Part shown: in pieces, positions 7,096 to 13,635 of the stretch
Layout of the letters: each line of letters starts with the position of its first letter
Numbering within the stretch: position 1 is the first letter of the stretch
NCBI GenBank assembly: GCA_025937955.1
Contig: JAICQI010000056.1
Coordinates: 1 to 13,635, forward strand
DNA: 13,635 nucleotides
Source: Pyrinomonadaceae bacterium
GTDB taxonomy: Bacteria; Acidobacteriota; Blastocatellia; Pyrinomonadales; Pyrinomonadaceae
Direction of reading: 5' to 3'
Notes under the pieces: generated by a model
Database searches by the model: none
The model's input: the letters and a program-made list of their open reading frames with translations, nothing else
What the model was told of the DNA's origin: nothing
Program-made: the position numbers and the translations under genes

Positions 7096-7164
7096 CCGCA
7101 GATGAACGCGGATTTTCATACACAGATTAAACAAAATCCGTATGAAATCCGTGTTTATCCGTGG
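7096..7164. terminator. Inverted repeat between convergent genes, possible bidirectional terminator
   Basis: Arms 7096-7121 and 7140-7164 are near-perfect inverted copies (left arm begins CCGCAGATGAACGCGGATTT; the right arm, reverse-complemented, begins CCACGGATAAACACGGATTT) around an 18-base AT-rich loop. The element fills the gap between the FecR-like gene and the GNAT gene, which converge on it, so a terminating hairpin for both directions is plausible. No clean T-run follows either side. The wording matches dispersed CGCAGAT-type intergenic repeats, so it may primarily be a repeat element. Confidence 0.6.
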
Positions 7165-7166
7165 CC

Positions 7167-7619
7167 CTATTTTGGTTCGATTTTGAGGCGTGGCAACGTG
7201 CGGCTTTGCCCATCGAGGCTCGCATCCGTTTCACCAATCTGCGTCGCGCCCATGTGTTGATAAAACCCAGCCGCATTCGGATCGGCTACGATCTCAACCG
7301 CGCCAACGTTCAGCGCCGCAGCTCGCTCCATCGCATCGAGAAACAGATCCTTGCCGAGGCCCGTTCCGATCCGATCAGGCGTCACCCACATGTGTTCGAG
7401 CTCGGCCTTACTGCCTGCGACAGACAGCGCGTAAAAGCCCTGTATCTCGCCATCCTCTTCAGCAACATAGACGTGATTGTCGCGAATGAAATCGGGTGAG
7501 ATGGTGAGATCTGATTCCCAATGTTTGATCCAGTGTTCGGGATAACCCCAATGGCGCTTGGCGTCGTGCGCAATCCCGGTCAGAACGGAAGCATCATCAG
7601 CGGAGGCAGGCCTAATCAT
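7167..7619 (-). CDS. GNAT-family N-acetyltransferase
   Basis: This 150-residue single-domain protein fits the GCN5-related acetyltransferase fold, which transfers an acetyl group from acetyl-CoA to an amine. It starts MIRPASADDASVLTGIA, the usual beta1-alpha1 beginning. Motif A runs through LEHMWVTPDRIGTGLGKDLF (74-93), with the pyrophosphate-binding R/Q-x-x-G-x-G/A loop as RIGTGLG (83-89). Motif B follows near 107-127 (VEIVADPNAAGFYQHMGA), where an Asn and a Tyr often help the catalysis. The substrate is not predictable. The start ATG overlaps the stop of the upstream TPR gene as ATGA, so the two are probably co-transcribed and translationally coupled. Its stop lies at the edge of the 7096-7164 inverted repeat. 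Confidence 0.9.
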   Translation of the reverse strand: MIRPASADDASVLTGIAHDAKRHWGYPEHWIKHWESDLTISPDFIRDNHVYVAEEDGEIQGFYALSVAGSKAELEHMWVTPDRIGTGLGKDLFLDAMERAAALNVGAVEIVADPNAAGFYQHMGATQIGETDASLDGQSRTLPRLKIEPK

Positions 7620-8623
7620 GGATTCTTTTCAGGCAGTGTCTTTTCAACTTTACGCATCAGCTCCTGCACTTGTCCAACAAACTCACCCTTCGGCGCCAAT
7701 CGCAAATACTCCCGGTATTCCACTAATGCACGTTCGCGCTGGTTAACGCGCAACAGAATATTTCCCGCCAGCAGGTGAGCTTCCGCGAGCTCGGGTTTCA
7801 ATTGCAGCGTCATGCCGATTGGACCACCGGCTTTCACCACTTCGCCCATGTCCCAGTAGAGACGTCCCAACGTGTAGTGGCCATGCCATGCCTTCTGGTC
7901 CAACTTCAATCCTTCCTGAAGCGCACGTTCCGCGTCGGCGTTTCGCTTCTGGCGCCAGTAGACCTCGCCCAGGTAGATCATCGCCGTAGCGTTTTGCGGT
8001 CTTATCTCCCCTGCGCGCAGCAAAGCCGTCTCAGCTTTGTCCCATTCCTTCTGGTCGATGAAAGCCATGCCGAGCAGAAGTTGGGCTTCGAAGAAATTTG
8101 AATACCCCAGGGCTGCCTTTTCGAGGTAAGCGATCCCCTCCTTGTAGTTTTGCCTCTGCAATGCGGCTCGCCCATTGTCGTAATCCTGGCGCGCCGCCGC
8201 CGGAACGCGCGCATCAATCACGTCCGTCAGGAGCGGGAGTCCACTCGCGTTTTTCATTGAATCGGCAATGAGTTCAAAGACGAGGAAAGTCCGGAAAACG
8301 ACCTGCAAGTCGACATCCTGCTGCGCCGGTTTGAACCCGGGAGCGTCGATACTTATTTTGTAATAACCTCTTTGCAGGCTCGGAAAGCGAAAGCGACCGC
8401 GACTGTCGGTAACAATCTGATCGACGATACCACCGCTAAATCTTTCGAGACGAACCGGAACCCCGTTGGCTGCCTGACCCGAATCAGCCAGGCGCACTTC
8501 ACCACTCACTTCGAAAGTTAGCGAGTTGCCGGTGTAAGTATCACGCTCACGCTGAGCGAAGACAGGTTGGACCGCAAAGAGAAATACCGCTAACGGCAGG
8601 AGAAGAAGTATTAAGCGGCGCAT
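7616..8623 (-). CDS. Secreted protein with carboxypeptidase-regulatory-like domain and TPR repeats
   Basis: The chosen ATG at 8623 gives 335 residues and is supported by a ribosome binding site seven bases upstream and an immediate signal peptide (1-23, cleavage after PVFA). A longer in-frame start at 8680 would place charged residues ahead of the signal and run into the repeat element, so I reject it. Residues about 37-118 form a CarboxypepD_reg-like beta sandwich (VSGEVRLADSGQAANGVPVRLE, cut here as seen at 39-60; then DSRGRFRFPSLQRGYYKISI). Residues about 144-313 carry five TPR units (for example NYKEGIAYLEKA, EWDKAETALLRAGEIRPQNA, RERALVEYREYLRLAP). It should be periplasmic or outer-membrane facing. 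The neighbouring Oar-like receptor has the same type of N-terminal domain, so a joint envelope role is possible but unproven. Confidence 0.88.
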   Translation of the reverse strand: MRRLILLLLPLAVFLFAVQPVFAQRERDTYTGNSLTFEVSGEVRLADSGQAANGVPVRLERFSGGIVDQIVTDSRGRFRFPSLQRGYYKISIDAPGFKPAQQDVDLQVVFRTFLVFELIADSMKNASGLPLLTDVIDARVPAAARQDYDNGRAALQRQNYKEGIAYLEKAALGYSNFFEAQLLLGMAFIDQKEWDKAETALLRAGEIRPQNATAMIYLGEVYWRQKRNADAERALQEGLKLDQKAWHGHYTLGRLYWDMGEVVKAGGPIGMTLQLKPELAEAHLLAGNILLRVNQRERALVEYREYLRLAPKGEFVGQVQELMRKVEKTLPEKNP

Positions 8624-8630
8624 CCCGTTT

Positions 8631-8636
8631 ACCTCT
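8631..8636 (-). promoter_or_regulatory. Ribosome binding site deciding the start of the CarboxypepD_reg-TPR gene
   Basis: Read on the minus strand, AGAGGT lies seven bases before the ATG at 8623, which begins the signal peptide. Confidence 0.75.
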
Positions 8637-8667
8637 GATAGGTTTGGGTTAGGCAGACATGGTCTCA

Positions 8668-8691
8668 CGCAAAGGCGCAAAGATGCAAAGA
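8668..8691. repeat. Short tandem repeat CGCAAAG(G/A), three units
   Basis: CGCAAAGG (8668-8675), CGCAAAGA (8676-8683) and TGCAAAGA (8684-8691) are consecutive eight-base units preceded by CTCA. Arrays of this wording are scattered between genes in many bacteria (general recollection). On the minus strand its last unit merges with the T-rich tail of the receptor terminator. Confidence 0.65.
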
Positions 8692-8730
8692 AAAAAACAA
8701 AACTCGGGCGGCTTTTAACCCGCCCGAGTT
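8684..8730 (-). terminator. Rho-independent terminator of the Oar-like receptor gene
   Basis: A perfect 11-bp stem (8720-8730 with 8701-8711, AACTCGGGCGG and its complement) encloses an eight-base loop. On the minus strand it is followed at once by TTTGTTTTTTTCTTTGC (8700-8684). The stem begins 21 bases after the receptor stop codon. It should separate the receptor transcript from the downstream TPR-GNAT unit, which therefore needs its own promoter. Confidence 0.92.
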
Positions 8731-8751
8731 CGTTAAGGTAAACCGGATCGA

Positions 8752-11700
8752 TCAGTGTCGGTAACTCAAACCAAACTGGATCAATCGGGCCGGAACTACC
8801 GTTGACGTGATCTGTGAGAACGTCGATGACGTTCCGATGTTAACCGCACTCGGGAAACCAAAAACCGGGTGATTCCACACGTTGAACATATCCATGCGGA
8901 AACGCAGTTCATGGCTTTCCTTGATGCGGGTGGTCTTGATCACTGAGAAGTCCCAGTTCTGTTGATATGGACCACGGAAAGCATTTCGTGGCACGGTGCC
9001 AAAATCGGTTGCTCCCGGTTCCCCATTCGGAACCAGGCTGGCAGTCGTGAAGCACGCCCGGTTCAGGTAGCTGGTCAGGATAGCTGATGTCGGACCCTGT
9101 GTGTACATGGTCGAGGGATCAGTACCACAAGCTCCACTAAACGAAGCCGTCCCGCCACCCGTCTGACCAAACGCTCCGCCACTGGTGCTATCGGTGACGG
9201 AGAAGTTCAAGCCACTCTGGTAGGTAACGATGCCGCTAATGGCCCAGCCCTTGAAGAACTGGTTGTTAAAGAAGTCGCCATTCGGCACCGGCAGATCGTA
9301 CGAATAGCTAACTACGAAACGATGCGGCCGGTCGAAATCGCCGCGCGCCTTGTTCTGGAACGGATCTTTCTGCGAGTTGAGCAGATTGCCACCACCCTGA
9401 CCGGCGCGAGTAGCATTCAGTTCGTCCGTGCTCAATGAACCACTGACGTTGTCCATGGTCTTCGAGAAAGTGTAAGCACCCTGGAAGTACAGGCCACGTG
9501 AGAGCCGGCGCGATACGGTCGCCTGGAACGAATCGTAGTCGGCGAATCCGATGTTGCCGGAGTAACGTGAACCGCGTTTGCGTGACAGGCCGAGGATCTC
9601 ATGTCGCAATTCTTCGTTGTTCACGGTGTTTCTTGTGATCGTATAGCTGACACCATTGATGTCACGCACGGTGATGGGATTCGAGGGACTGGCAACCGGG
9701 GCCAGGAACGGATCCCAAATGCCGATGCCGCCGGTGTAGTGAGTTCCCACGTAACCCAATTCAACTGCCCAACCACGACCGATCTCGCGTTGCAACGTGA
9801 TGTTGTACTGCTGAGTGTAAGGCGTGTAGGCATCGAGTGGCGCACTGGTAAACGATGCGAGATTGATGGAGCAGTTCGTCGCAGTACCGCCATAGTTCAG
9901 ACATCGTTGACCGGCTTCGTTAACGAAGATCGGAGCGACGTTAGCAAGGTTTGGATTGGTTGCCGGAAGCCCCGTAGTGGTATCCCTGAGACCGGCAAAG
10001 AACGTCGCCGACGGAATGAACGCCGTGGCGATGATCGATGGCGGCGGAATGCTCGCGAACGGATTCGCTAACTGGAACGACGCCGGAGTGGTCGTCGTCG
10101 ACAGTGGTTGCACGGTGAACGGGGCTGCCAGTGAGTTCTGAAGAATGTTTTGATTCGACAGACGCTGGTAGTAAATACCGTAACCGCCGCGCAACACCGT
10201 CTTTTGATCGCCCTTGATGTCCCATGCGAAGCCGACACGAGGAGCGAAGTTATTGCCGTCAAAGCAGCTCGTCAACGCACAGTCTTCCACGCCGGGAGTT
10301 CCTGTGAATCCAGCCAAATTCACTTTTTCCGGGAAGAGGAAAGGATTCCGTCCAGCTGCCGCCAGGGCGGGGTCGAAGACACCGGCGCGATACAACTTGT
10401 CGCGACCAAAGCTCATGCCTTCCCAGCGAAGTCCTAAGTTGAAGGTGAGCCGTGGTGACCAGCGATAATCGTCCTGAACGAACGCCGCGTAGTCGGTTGC
10501 GATGAAGTTTCGGGCCGGGTCGCCAAACGCGGATTGAATCGCGGTGACGCGTCCCTGCAGGAAGTTCTGGAATGCGGTGAATGCCGGAAGTCCGCCGCCT
10601 GCCGGTGTGCTTCCAGTGGTCAACGCGCCGCGAACTGCAAAGTTGTTGAAGCGATTCAACTGGTAGTGAATTGCCTCACCGCCAAACCGCAGGCTGTGTT
10701 TTCCATGACTCATCGAGAAGGTATCTACGATGTTGTACTGGTTGGACACTGTGCCGCGATCGTCGTTGACGCCGGTGCCTATCGTCATCAGACCAGTGAT
10801 GGCGACCTGATACATTCCCGGAAAGATGTCGCTGTTTCCGCGCGTTGCTCCGATGTCAGACAGGTTGATCAGGTCCGTCGGAATATTCGCGAAGATGAAG
10901 CGACTGAAGCCCAGGCGCAGTTCGTTGATCTTGTTGGCGCTGAAAACGTGCGTGTGAGTTATTGAAAGGAACCGGTTCTGTTGCGTGTCAGTGCGTGGAA
11001 AAGCGAGTGAGGGGGGGGTCCCACTGGCGGTGCCGTACGGTTTTACAACCGCACCGTTGTCCCAGAACCAGCGACCGGAAATTTTGTCTTTTCCGTCGCG
11101 CATGATGCGGTCATAACTTATCGTGTACTGGTTGTCTTCGATCGGAGCTACGCCCGAGAAACTACAGTTGAAAGTCCCGATTCCTGTCGCAGTCTTGCAG
11201 CCTGTGTCGCCCGATCTTGGAACCAGGAATTGACCACCATAGTGCGTGCTTTGCTGGTTGAGAATGTTGATCGCAATAGGGTCGATTTGCGCTGTCGTAA
11301 GACCAAAAGCAGGCGCTATCAACGCCGCCGTGGTCCTGCCGTCAGGATTCCTCGGAAAATTCTGAATGGTAGGAGTCAGGCTCGATCCCGCTGGATCCAA
11401 ACCATTGCGAGCGCGGACGCCCTGGTAGTTGAAGAACCAAAAGCCGCCCAACTTGGGAACTGGACCACTGCCACTGGCGCCAAACACGTTTTGCAGCAGG
11501 CGCGCGCGTTTGCCCACGCCGTTGGCATTGCGGAAGAACTCATTCGCATTCAGTGCATCGTTGCGGTGCGACCAGTAGCCTTCCCAATGGTAGTCTTTGG
11601 AGCCGGACTTGACGACCAGTCCAAGAGAGCCACCACCTTTGCTGCCCTGCGAAGCGTCGTAGAGCGAGGTTGCTACCTTCATCTCTTCGAGTGTGTTCGG

Positions 11701-12348
11701 ATTCGGCAGCGGCACTGTGTCAAAGTGCGCGAGGTTGAAGTCGTTAACGTTGATGCCTTCTAGTGAAATGCTGTTGTTGCTGGTGCGCGGGCCGTTGACG
11801 TTCATGTCAGCCGTGCCGCGGCCGGCGGTGCGAACGTCTGTCGGTTCGCTGGCAGTACCAGCGGAGAGCGACATCAGAAACAGAAAATTGGGGGAAGCGA
11901 GAGGCAACGTGCGAAGTGTCTCAGCTCCCAACGGCTGTCCGGTTACTGCGCTCGAAGGATTAATCAACGAGGCCGAGGCCTCGACGTTGACTGTTTCTTC
12001 GATGCGACCGGCCTCAAGACTAACGTCTTGTCTCGTACTCTCACCGATTCTTACCTGGACCGGTGCCACAACGGCTTTTTTGAAGTTGGAGGCGGTGATT
12101 TCCAGCCTGTAACTTCCTGGCTTCAGCAACGTAATCGAATAACCACCATCGCCAGCAGTGGTTGCGGTTCGCTCTGACTTTCCGGTGGCCTCGTTAATTA
12201 CGTCGACTGTCGCGCCCGTAACGAGGGCGCCTCCGGAGTCAGTTACGACGCCGGTTATACCTCCTGTTTGGCTCGCTTGGGCAAACACACTTATCGCGCA
12301 CAAGACGCTCAAGAGAGCTGCGCTTGCCAAGCGTAGTGGGCTTCTCAT
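8752..12348 (-). CDS. Oar-like TonB-dependent outer-membrane receptor with N-terminal carboxypeptidase-regulatory-like domain
   Basis: The ATG at 12348 has a ribosome binding site at ideal spacing and yields 1,198 residues. A TTG two codons upstream is too close to that site to be used. A signal peptide (1-23, cleavage after SVFA) is followed by a CarboxypepD_reg-like domain (about 29-110, ITGVVTDSGGALVTGATVDV). A possible TonB-box-like segment EETVNVEA follows near 117-124, then a plug (about 125-250) with the family wording NSISLEGINVND and ASQGSKGGGSLGLVVKSGS. The rest is a long beta-barrel ending FGLSYRH. This matches the Oar/TonB-dependent transporters that are strongly expanded in Acidobacteriota and are thought to import oligosaccharides or peptides, or to act in adhesion. 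The ligand is unknown. Eight cysteines of the mature protein fall as four close pairs. The coding strand contains a run of eight C at codons 444-446. The gene is probably monocistronic. Confidence 0.93.
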   Translation of the reverse strand: MRSPLRLASAALLSVLCAISVFAQASQTGGITGVVTDSGGALVTGATVDVINEATGKSERTATTAGDGGYSITLLKPGSYRLEITASNFKKAVVAPVQVRIGESTRQDVSLEAGRIEETVNVEASASLINPSSAVTGQPLGAETLRTLPLASPNFLFLMSLSAGTASEPTDVRTAGRGTADMNVNGPRTSNNSISLEGINVNDFNLAHFDTVPLPNPNTLEEMKVATSLYDASQGSKGGGSLGLVVKSGSKDYHWEGYWSHRNDALNANEFFRNANGVGKRARLLQNVFGASGSGPVPKLGGFWFFNYQGVRARNGLDPAGSSLTPTIQNFPRNPDGRTTAALIAPAFGLTTAQIDPIAINILNQQSTHYGGQFLVPRSGDTGCKTATGIGTFNCSFSGVAPIEDNQYTISYDRIMRDGKDKISGRWFWDNGAVVKPYGTASGTPPSLAFPRTDTQQNRFLSITHTHVFSANKINELRLGFSRFIFANIPTDLINLSDIGATRGNSDIFPGMYQVAITGLMTIGTGVNDDRGTVSNQYNIVDTFSMSHGKHSLRFGGEAIHYQLNRFNNFAVRGALTTGSTPAGGGLPAFTAFQNFLQGRVTAIQSAFGDPARNFIATDYAAFVQDDYRWSPRLTFNLGLRWEGMSFGRDKLYRAGVFDPALAAAGRNPFLFPEKVNLAGFTGTPGVEDCALTSCFDGNNFAPRVGFAWDIKGDQKTVLRGGYGIYYQRLSNQNILQNSLAAPFTVQPLSTTTTPASFQLANPFASIPPPSIIATAFIPSATFFAGLRDTTTGLPATNPNLANVAPIFVNEAGQRCLNYGGTATNCSINLASFTSAPLDAYTPYTQQYNITLQREIGRGWAVELGYVGTHYTGGIGIWDPFLAPVASPSNPITVRDINGVSYTITRNTVNNEELRHEILGLSRKRGSRYSGNIGFADYDSFQATVSRRLSRGLYFQGAYTFSKTMDNVSGSLSTDELNATRAGQGGGNLLNSQKDPFQNKARGDFDRPHRFVVSYSYDLPVPNGDFFNNQFFKGWAISGIVTYQSGLNFSVTDSTSGGAFGQTGGGTASFSGACGTDPSTMYTQGPTSAILTSYLNRACFTTASLVPNGEPGATDFGTVPRNAFRGPYQQNWDFSVIKTTRIKESHELRFRMDMFNVWNHPVFGFPSAVNIGTSSTFSQITSTVVPARLIQFGLSYRH

Positions 12349-12355
12349 GGACAAT

Positions 12356-12362
12356 CCTCCTT
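12356..12362 (-). promoter_or_regulatory. Ribosome binding site of the Oar-like receptor
   Basis: On the minus strand AAGGAGG lies seven bases before the ATG at 12348. It excludes the TTG at 12354, which would be only one base away. Confidence 0.88.
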
Positions 12363-12428
12363 ATTTGATCACTAAAGGTTGTTACTTCGGGTTAGGACTA
12401 AACGCGCGTAGGAAAGAAAGACGGTTCG

Positions 12429-12440
12429 GTTGCATGCAAC
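12429..12440. promoter_or_regulatory. Perfect 12-base palindrome, candidate operator
   Basis: GTTGCATGCAAC is its own reverse complement and sits in the divergent intergenic region, 80 bases upstream of the receptor start. It could bind a dimeric regulator of either gene. It has no flanking extension of symmetry and may be chance. Confidence 0.25.
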
Positions 12441-12588
12441 GACTATTCCGGCAACTATCAGCCTACGTTCATCTTGGCTAACGCTTGCGGCGCAGGAACT
12501 TAGCAACGGCAGGCGAACGAAGGGCGGCCAAATTTACCATCAGCTTTTCGCCAAAAATTTCGTTATTCTTCAAATTCTCGGATGCGTG

Positions 12589-13548
12589 ATGGACTGTAAC
12601 ACCAAAGAAATAATCGTCTTTCTGGAACGCGACACTTTCGACGTCTCTTTCCGTAAGCCCGCGTTTGACCATGAGTGGGTCGAGTTTGGGGAGACCACGC
12701 CGGGTGAGGTCGTACAGCGGTTGGGCCAGGCGACCATCGCAATCTGCAATAAGGTTTCACTGCGCGGTGAGGCGCTTGCGCAGTTGCCGAATTTAAGGCT
12801 GATCGCCGTCGCCGCTACGGGCGTGGACAACGTGGATTTGGCGTTTTGCCGTAACCATAACATTGCCGTTTGTAACACTCGCGGTTACGCCGCTAATTCA
12901 CTGCCCGAACACGCACTAATGCTCATGCTCGCCTTGCGCCGCAATCTCGTTGCCTATCGCAACGACGTTAGGAACGGACGCTGGCATGAAGCGAGGCAGT
13001 TCTGCCTCCTCGATCATCCCATCGCGGATCTCAAGGGCAGCACTTTGGGAATTGTGGGTTTCGGAACACTCGGGAAGTCAATGGCCGAACTCGGGCGCGC
13101 AATCGGCATGGACGTGATCGTCGCCGAGCGCAAGAACGCTGCAACTGTGCGCGAAGGTCGCGTGGCTTTTGGAGAGTTATTGGAACGGAGTGACGTGATC
13201 TCATTGCATTGTCCACTCACGGAAGAAACAAAAAACCTGATTAGCGCCGGTGAGCTCGGGCAAATGAAATGTGACGCAATTTTGATCAATACCGCTCGAG
13301 GCGGATTGATCGACGATCACGCGTTGTTGGCAGCATTGCGAGAGGGACGGATTGCGGGCGCCGGTATTGACGTGCTGCGCAACGAACCGCCACGCCAGGG
13401 CAATCCGCTGCTCGAAGTCGATCTGCCAAACCTGATCGTGACGCCACACAATGCGTGGGCCAGCCGGCAGGCGATGCAGACGCTTGCGGATCAACTGATC
13501 GACAACCTGGAAGCCTTCATCCGCGGCGAGCCCAAAAATCTCGTTTAA
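12589..13548 (+). CDS. D-2-hydroxyacid dehydrogenase, glycerate/hydroxypyruvate-type
   Basis: Starting at the ATG at 12589 the protein has 319 residues, the normal family length, and begins in register with it (EIIVFLERDTF). The frame is open further upstream, but that part is unrelated to the family; a GTG one codon earlier is an alternative start, and no clear ribosome binding site is seen. The NAD-binding Rossmann motif GFGTLG is at 157-162, with an acidic residue at the end of the next strand (VAER, E180), suggesting NADH. The catalytic residues are R237 (NTARGGLID), E266 (DVLRNEPP) and H287 (TPHNAW). Family members interconvert 2-oxoacids and D-2-hydroxyacids. The wording IAVAATGVDNVD, CNTRGYA and FCLLDHPI is closest to glycerate (hydroxypyruvate) dehydrogenases such as HprA, rather than SerA, whose ACT domain is absent. 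Exact substrate remains an inference. Confidence 0.9.
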   Translation: MDCNTKEIIVFLERDTFDVSFRKPAFDHEWVEFGETTPGEVVQRLGQATIAICNKVSLRGEALAQLPNLRLIAVAATGVDNVDLAFCRNHNIAVCNTRGYAANSLPEHALMLMLALRRNLVAYRNDVRNGRWHEARQFCLLDHPIADLKGSTLGIVGFGTLGKSMAELGRAIGMDVIVAERKNAATVREGRVAFGELLERSDVISLHCPLTEETKNLISAGELGQMKCDAILINTARGGLIDDHALLAALREGRIAGAGIDVLRNEPPRQGNPLLEVDLPNLIVTPHNAWASRQAMQTLADQLIDNLEAFIRGEPKNLV

Positions 13549-13549
13549 G

Positions 13550-13581
13550 CCGCAGATGATCGCGGACGCTGATCTATGCGG
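13550..13581. repeat. Imperfect inverted repeat remnant of the CGCAGAT type
   Basis: CCGCAGATGATC at the left and GATCTATGCGG at the right form an imperfect dyad (perfect outer five bases, 13550-13554 with 13577-13581) directly after the dehydrogenase stop. Its wording resembles the left arm of the 7096-7164 element. It may act as a weak transcript end or be only a repeat remnant. Confidence 0.45.
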
Positions 13582-13635
13582 AGACTTCGTCGTGATGCTC
13601 GGTGGTGTAAAGACGAAGGATGTCCTGTCCCTGGC
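13574..13635 (-). CDS. Possible C-terminal end of a minus-strand gene, cut by the window edge
   Basis: On the minus strand one frame enters from the window end and reads QGQDILRLYTTEHHDEVSA before a TAG at 13576-13574. The composition is protein-like and the stop falls inside the repeat remnant that follows the convergent dehydrogenase, as expected for a gene end. The other two minus frames are also open over this short distance, so the evidence is weak. No family can be named. Confidence 0.4.
   Translation of the reverse strand, partial: QGQDILRLYTTEHHDEVSA

Larger units (their letters stand above)
12349..12588. other. Divergent intergenic region between the receptor and the dehydrogenase
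   Basis: This 240-base gap must hold promoters for both divergent genes. It contains the receptor ribosome binding site and a 12-base perfect palindrome at 12429-12440. No unambiguous -35/-10 pair was found in either direction. An in-frame upstream extension of the dehydrogenase reading frame (ATG at 12430) crosses most of it, but that extension does not resemble the family. Confidence 0.6.

Noticed and set aside
6610..7134. 174-residue minus-strand frame with GSDRG/GASERG repeats
   Set aside because: Also an antisense shadow of the FecR-like gene tail, which has a signal peptide, a ribosome binding site and recognisable domains on the plus strand.
8624..8680. Upstream start extending the CarboxypepD_reg-TPR protein by 19 residues
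   Set aside because: The internal ATG at 8623 has a good ribosome binding site and begins the signal peptide; the extension runs into a repeat array.
11230..11763. Plus-strand frames opposite the receptor gene
   Set aside because: Antisense shadows: the minus strand has a continuous 1,198-codon gene with family-wide motifs.
8646..12396. Shared octamer CCTAACCC (minus strand) upstream of both the TPR gene (8646-8653) and the receptor (12389-12396)
   Set aside because: The distances to the start codons differ (22 versus 40 intervening bases) and an eight-base match in a window this size is not unlikely by chance.
12430..12588. 53-residue N-terminal extension of the hydroxyacid dehydrogenase
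   Set aside because: Family members start where the ATG at 12589 puts the start; the extension is unlike the family and covers the divergent regulatory region.

Overview
The window looks like a piece of an Acidobacteriota chromosome, most plausibly Blastocatellia (subdivision 4). This is inferred from gene content, not from a marker gene. The clues are an Oar-type TonB-dependent receptor of about 1,200 residues with an N-terminal carboxypeptidase-regulatory-like domain, tandem MacB/FtsX-type permeases without a fused ATPase, a FecR/DUF6600-like secreted protein, and intergenic repeats of the types ACGCAGATTT, CGCAAAG and GTAGGGGCGG. No plasmid, phage, IS, CRISPR or defence signature is visible, and no tRNA or rRNA was recognised. 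Coding density is high and the largest gene-free stretch is 278 bases.

Layout. (1) 2-1561: the end of one MacB-like permease and a complete second one, separated by a large palindromic repeat. (2) 1611-2519: a XerD-like tyrosine recombinase with all six catalytic residues. It converges on a glpD-like FAD glycerol-3-phosphate dehydrogenase (2516-3949, minus), and their stop codons interlock. (3) 3969-4814: a secreted TPR protein divergent from glpD, with only 19 bases between the two start codons. (4) 5093-7084: an exported FecR-domain protein with a tryptophan-rich middle and a long Arg/Pro/Glu/Ser repeat tail. (5) 7167-8623 (minus): a two-gene unit, in which a secreted protein with a carboxypeptidase-regulatory-like domain plus TPRs overlaps a GNAT acetyltransferase by ATGA. 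(6) 8752-12348 (minus): the Oar-like receptor, followed by a strong intrinsic terminator. (7) 12589-13548: a D-2-hydroxyacid (glycerate/hydroxypyruvate-type) dehydrogenase, then a possible C-terminal end of another minus-strand gene at the window edge.

Most genes serve the cell envelope: export permeases, an outer-membrane receptor and secreted TPR and FecR-type proteins. The rest are housekeeping metabolism or chromosome maintenance (glpD, the hydroxyacid dehydrogenase, xerD). I see no clearly novel multi-gene system. The items most worth a second look are the FecR/DUF6600-like protein with its repeat tail, paired small dyads upstream of it, a C8 tract inside the receptor gene, and several intergenic repeat elements, one of which supplies the U-tract of the receptor's terminator.
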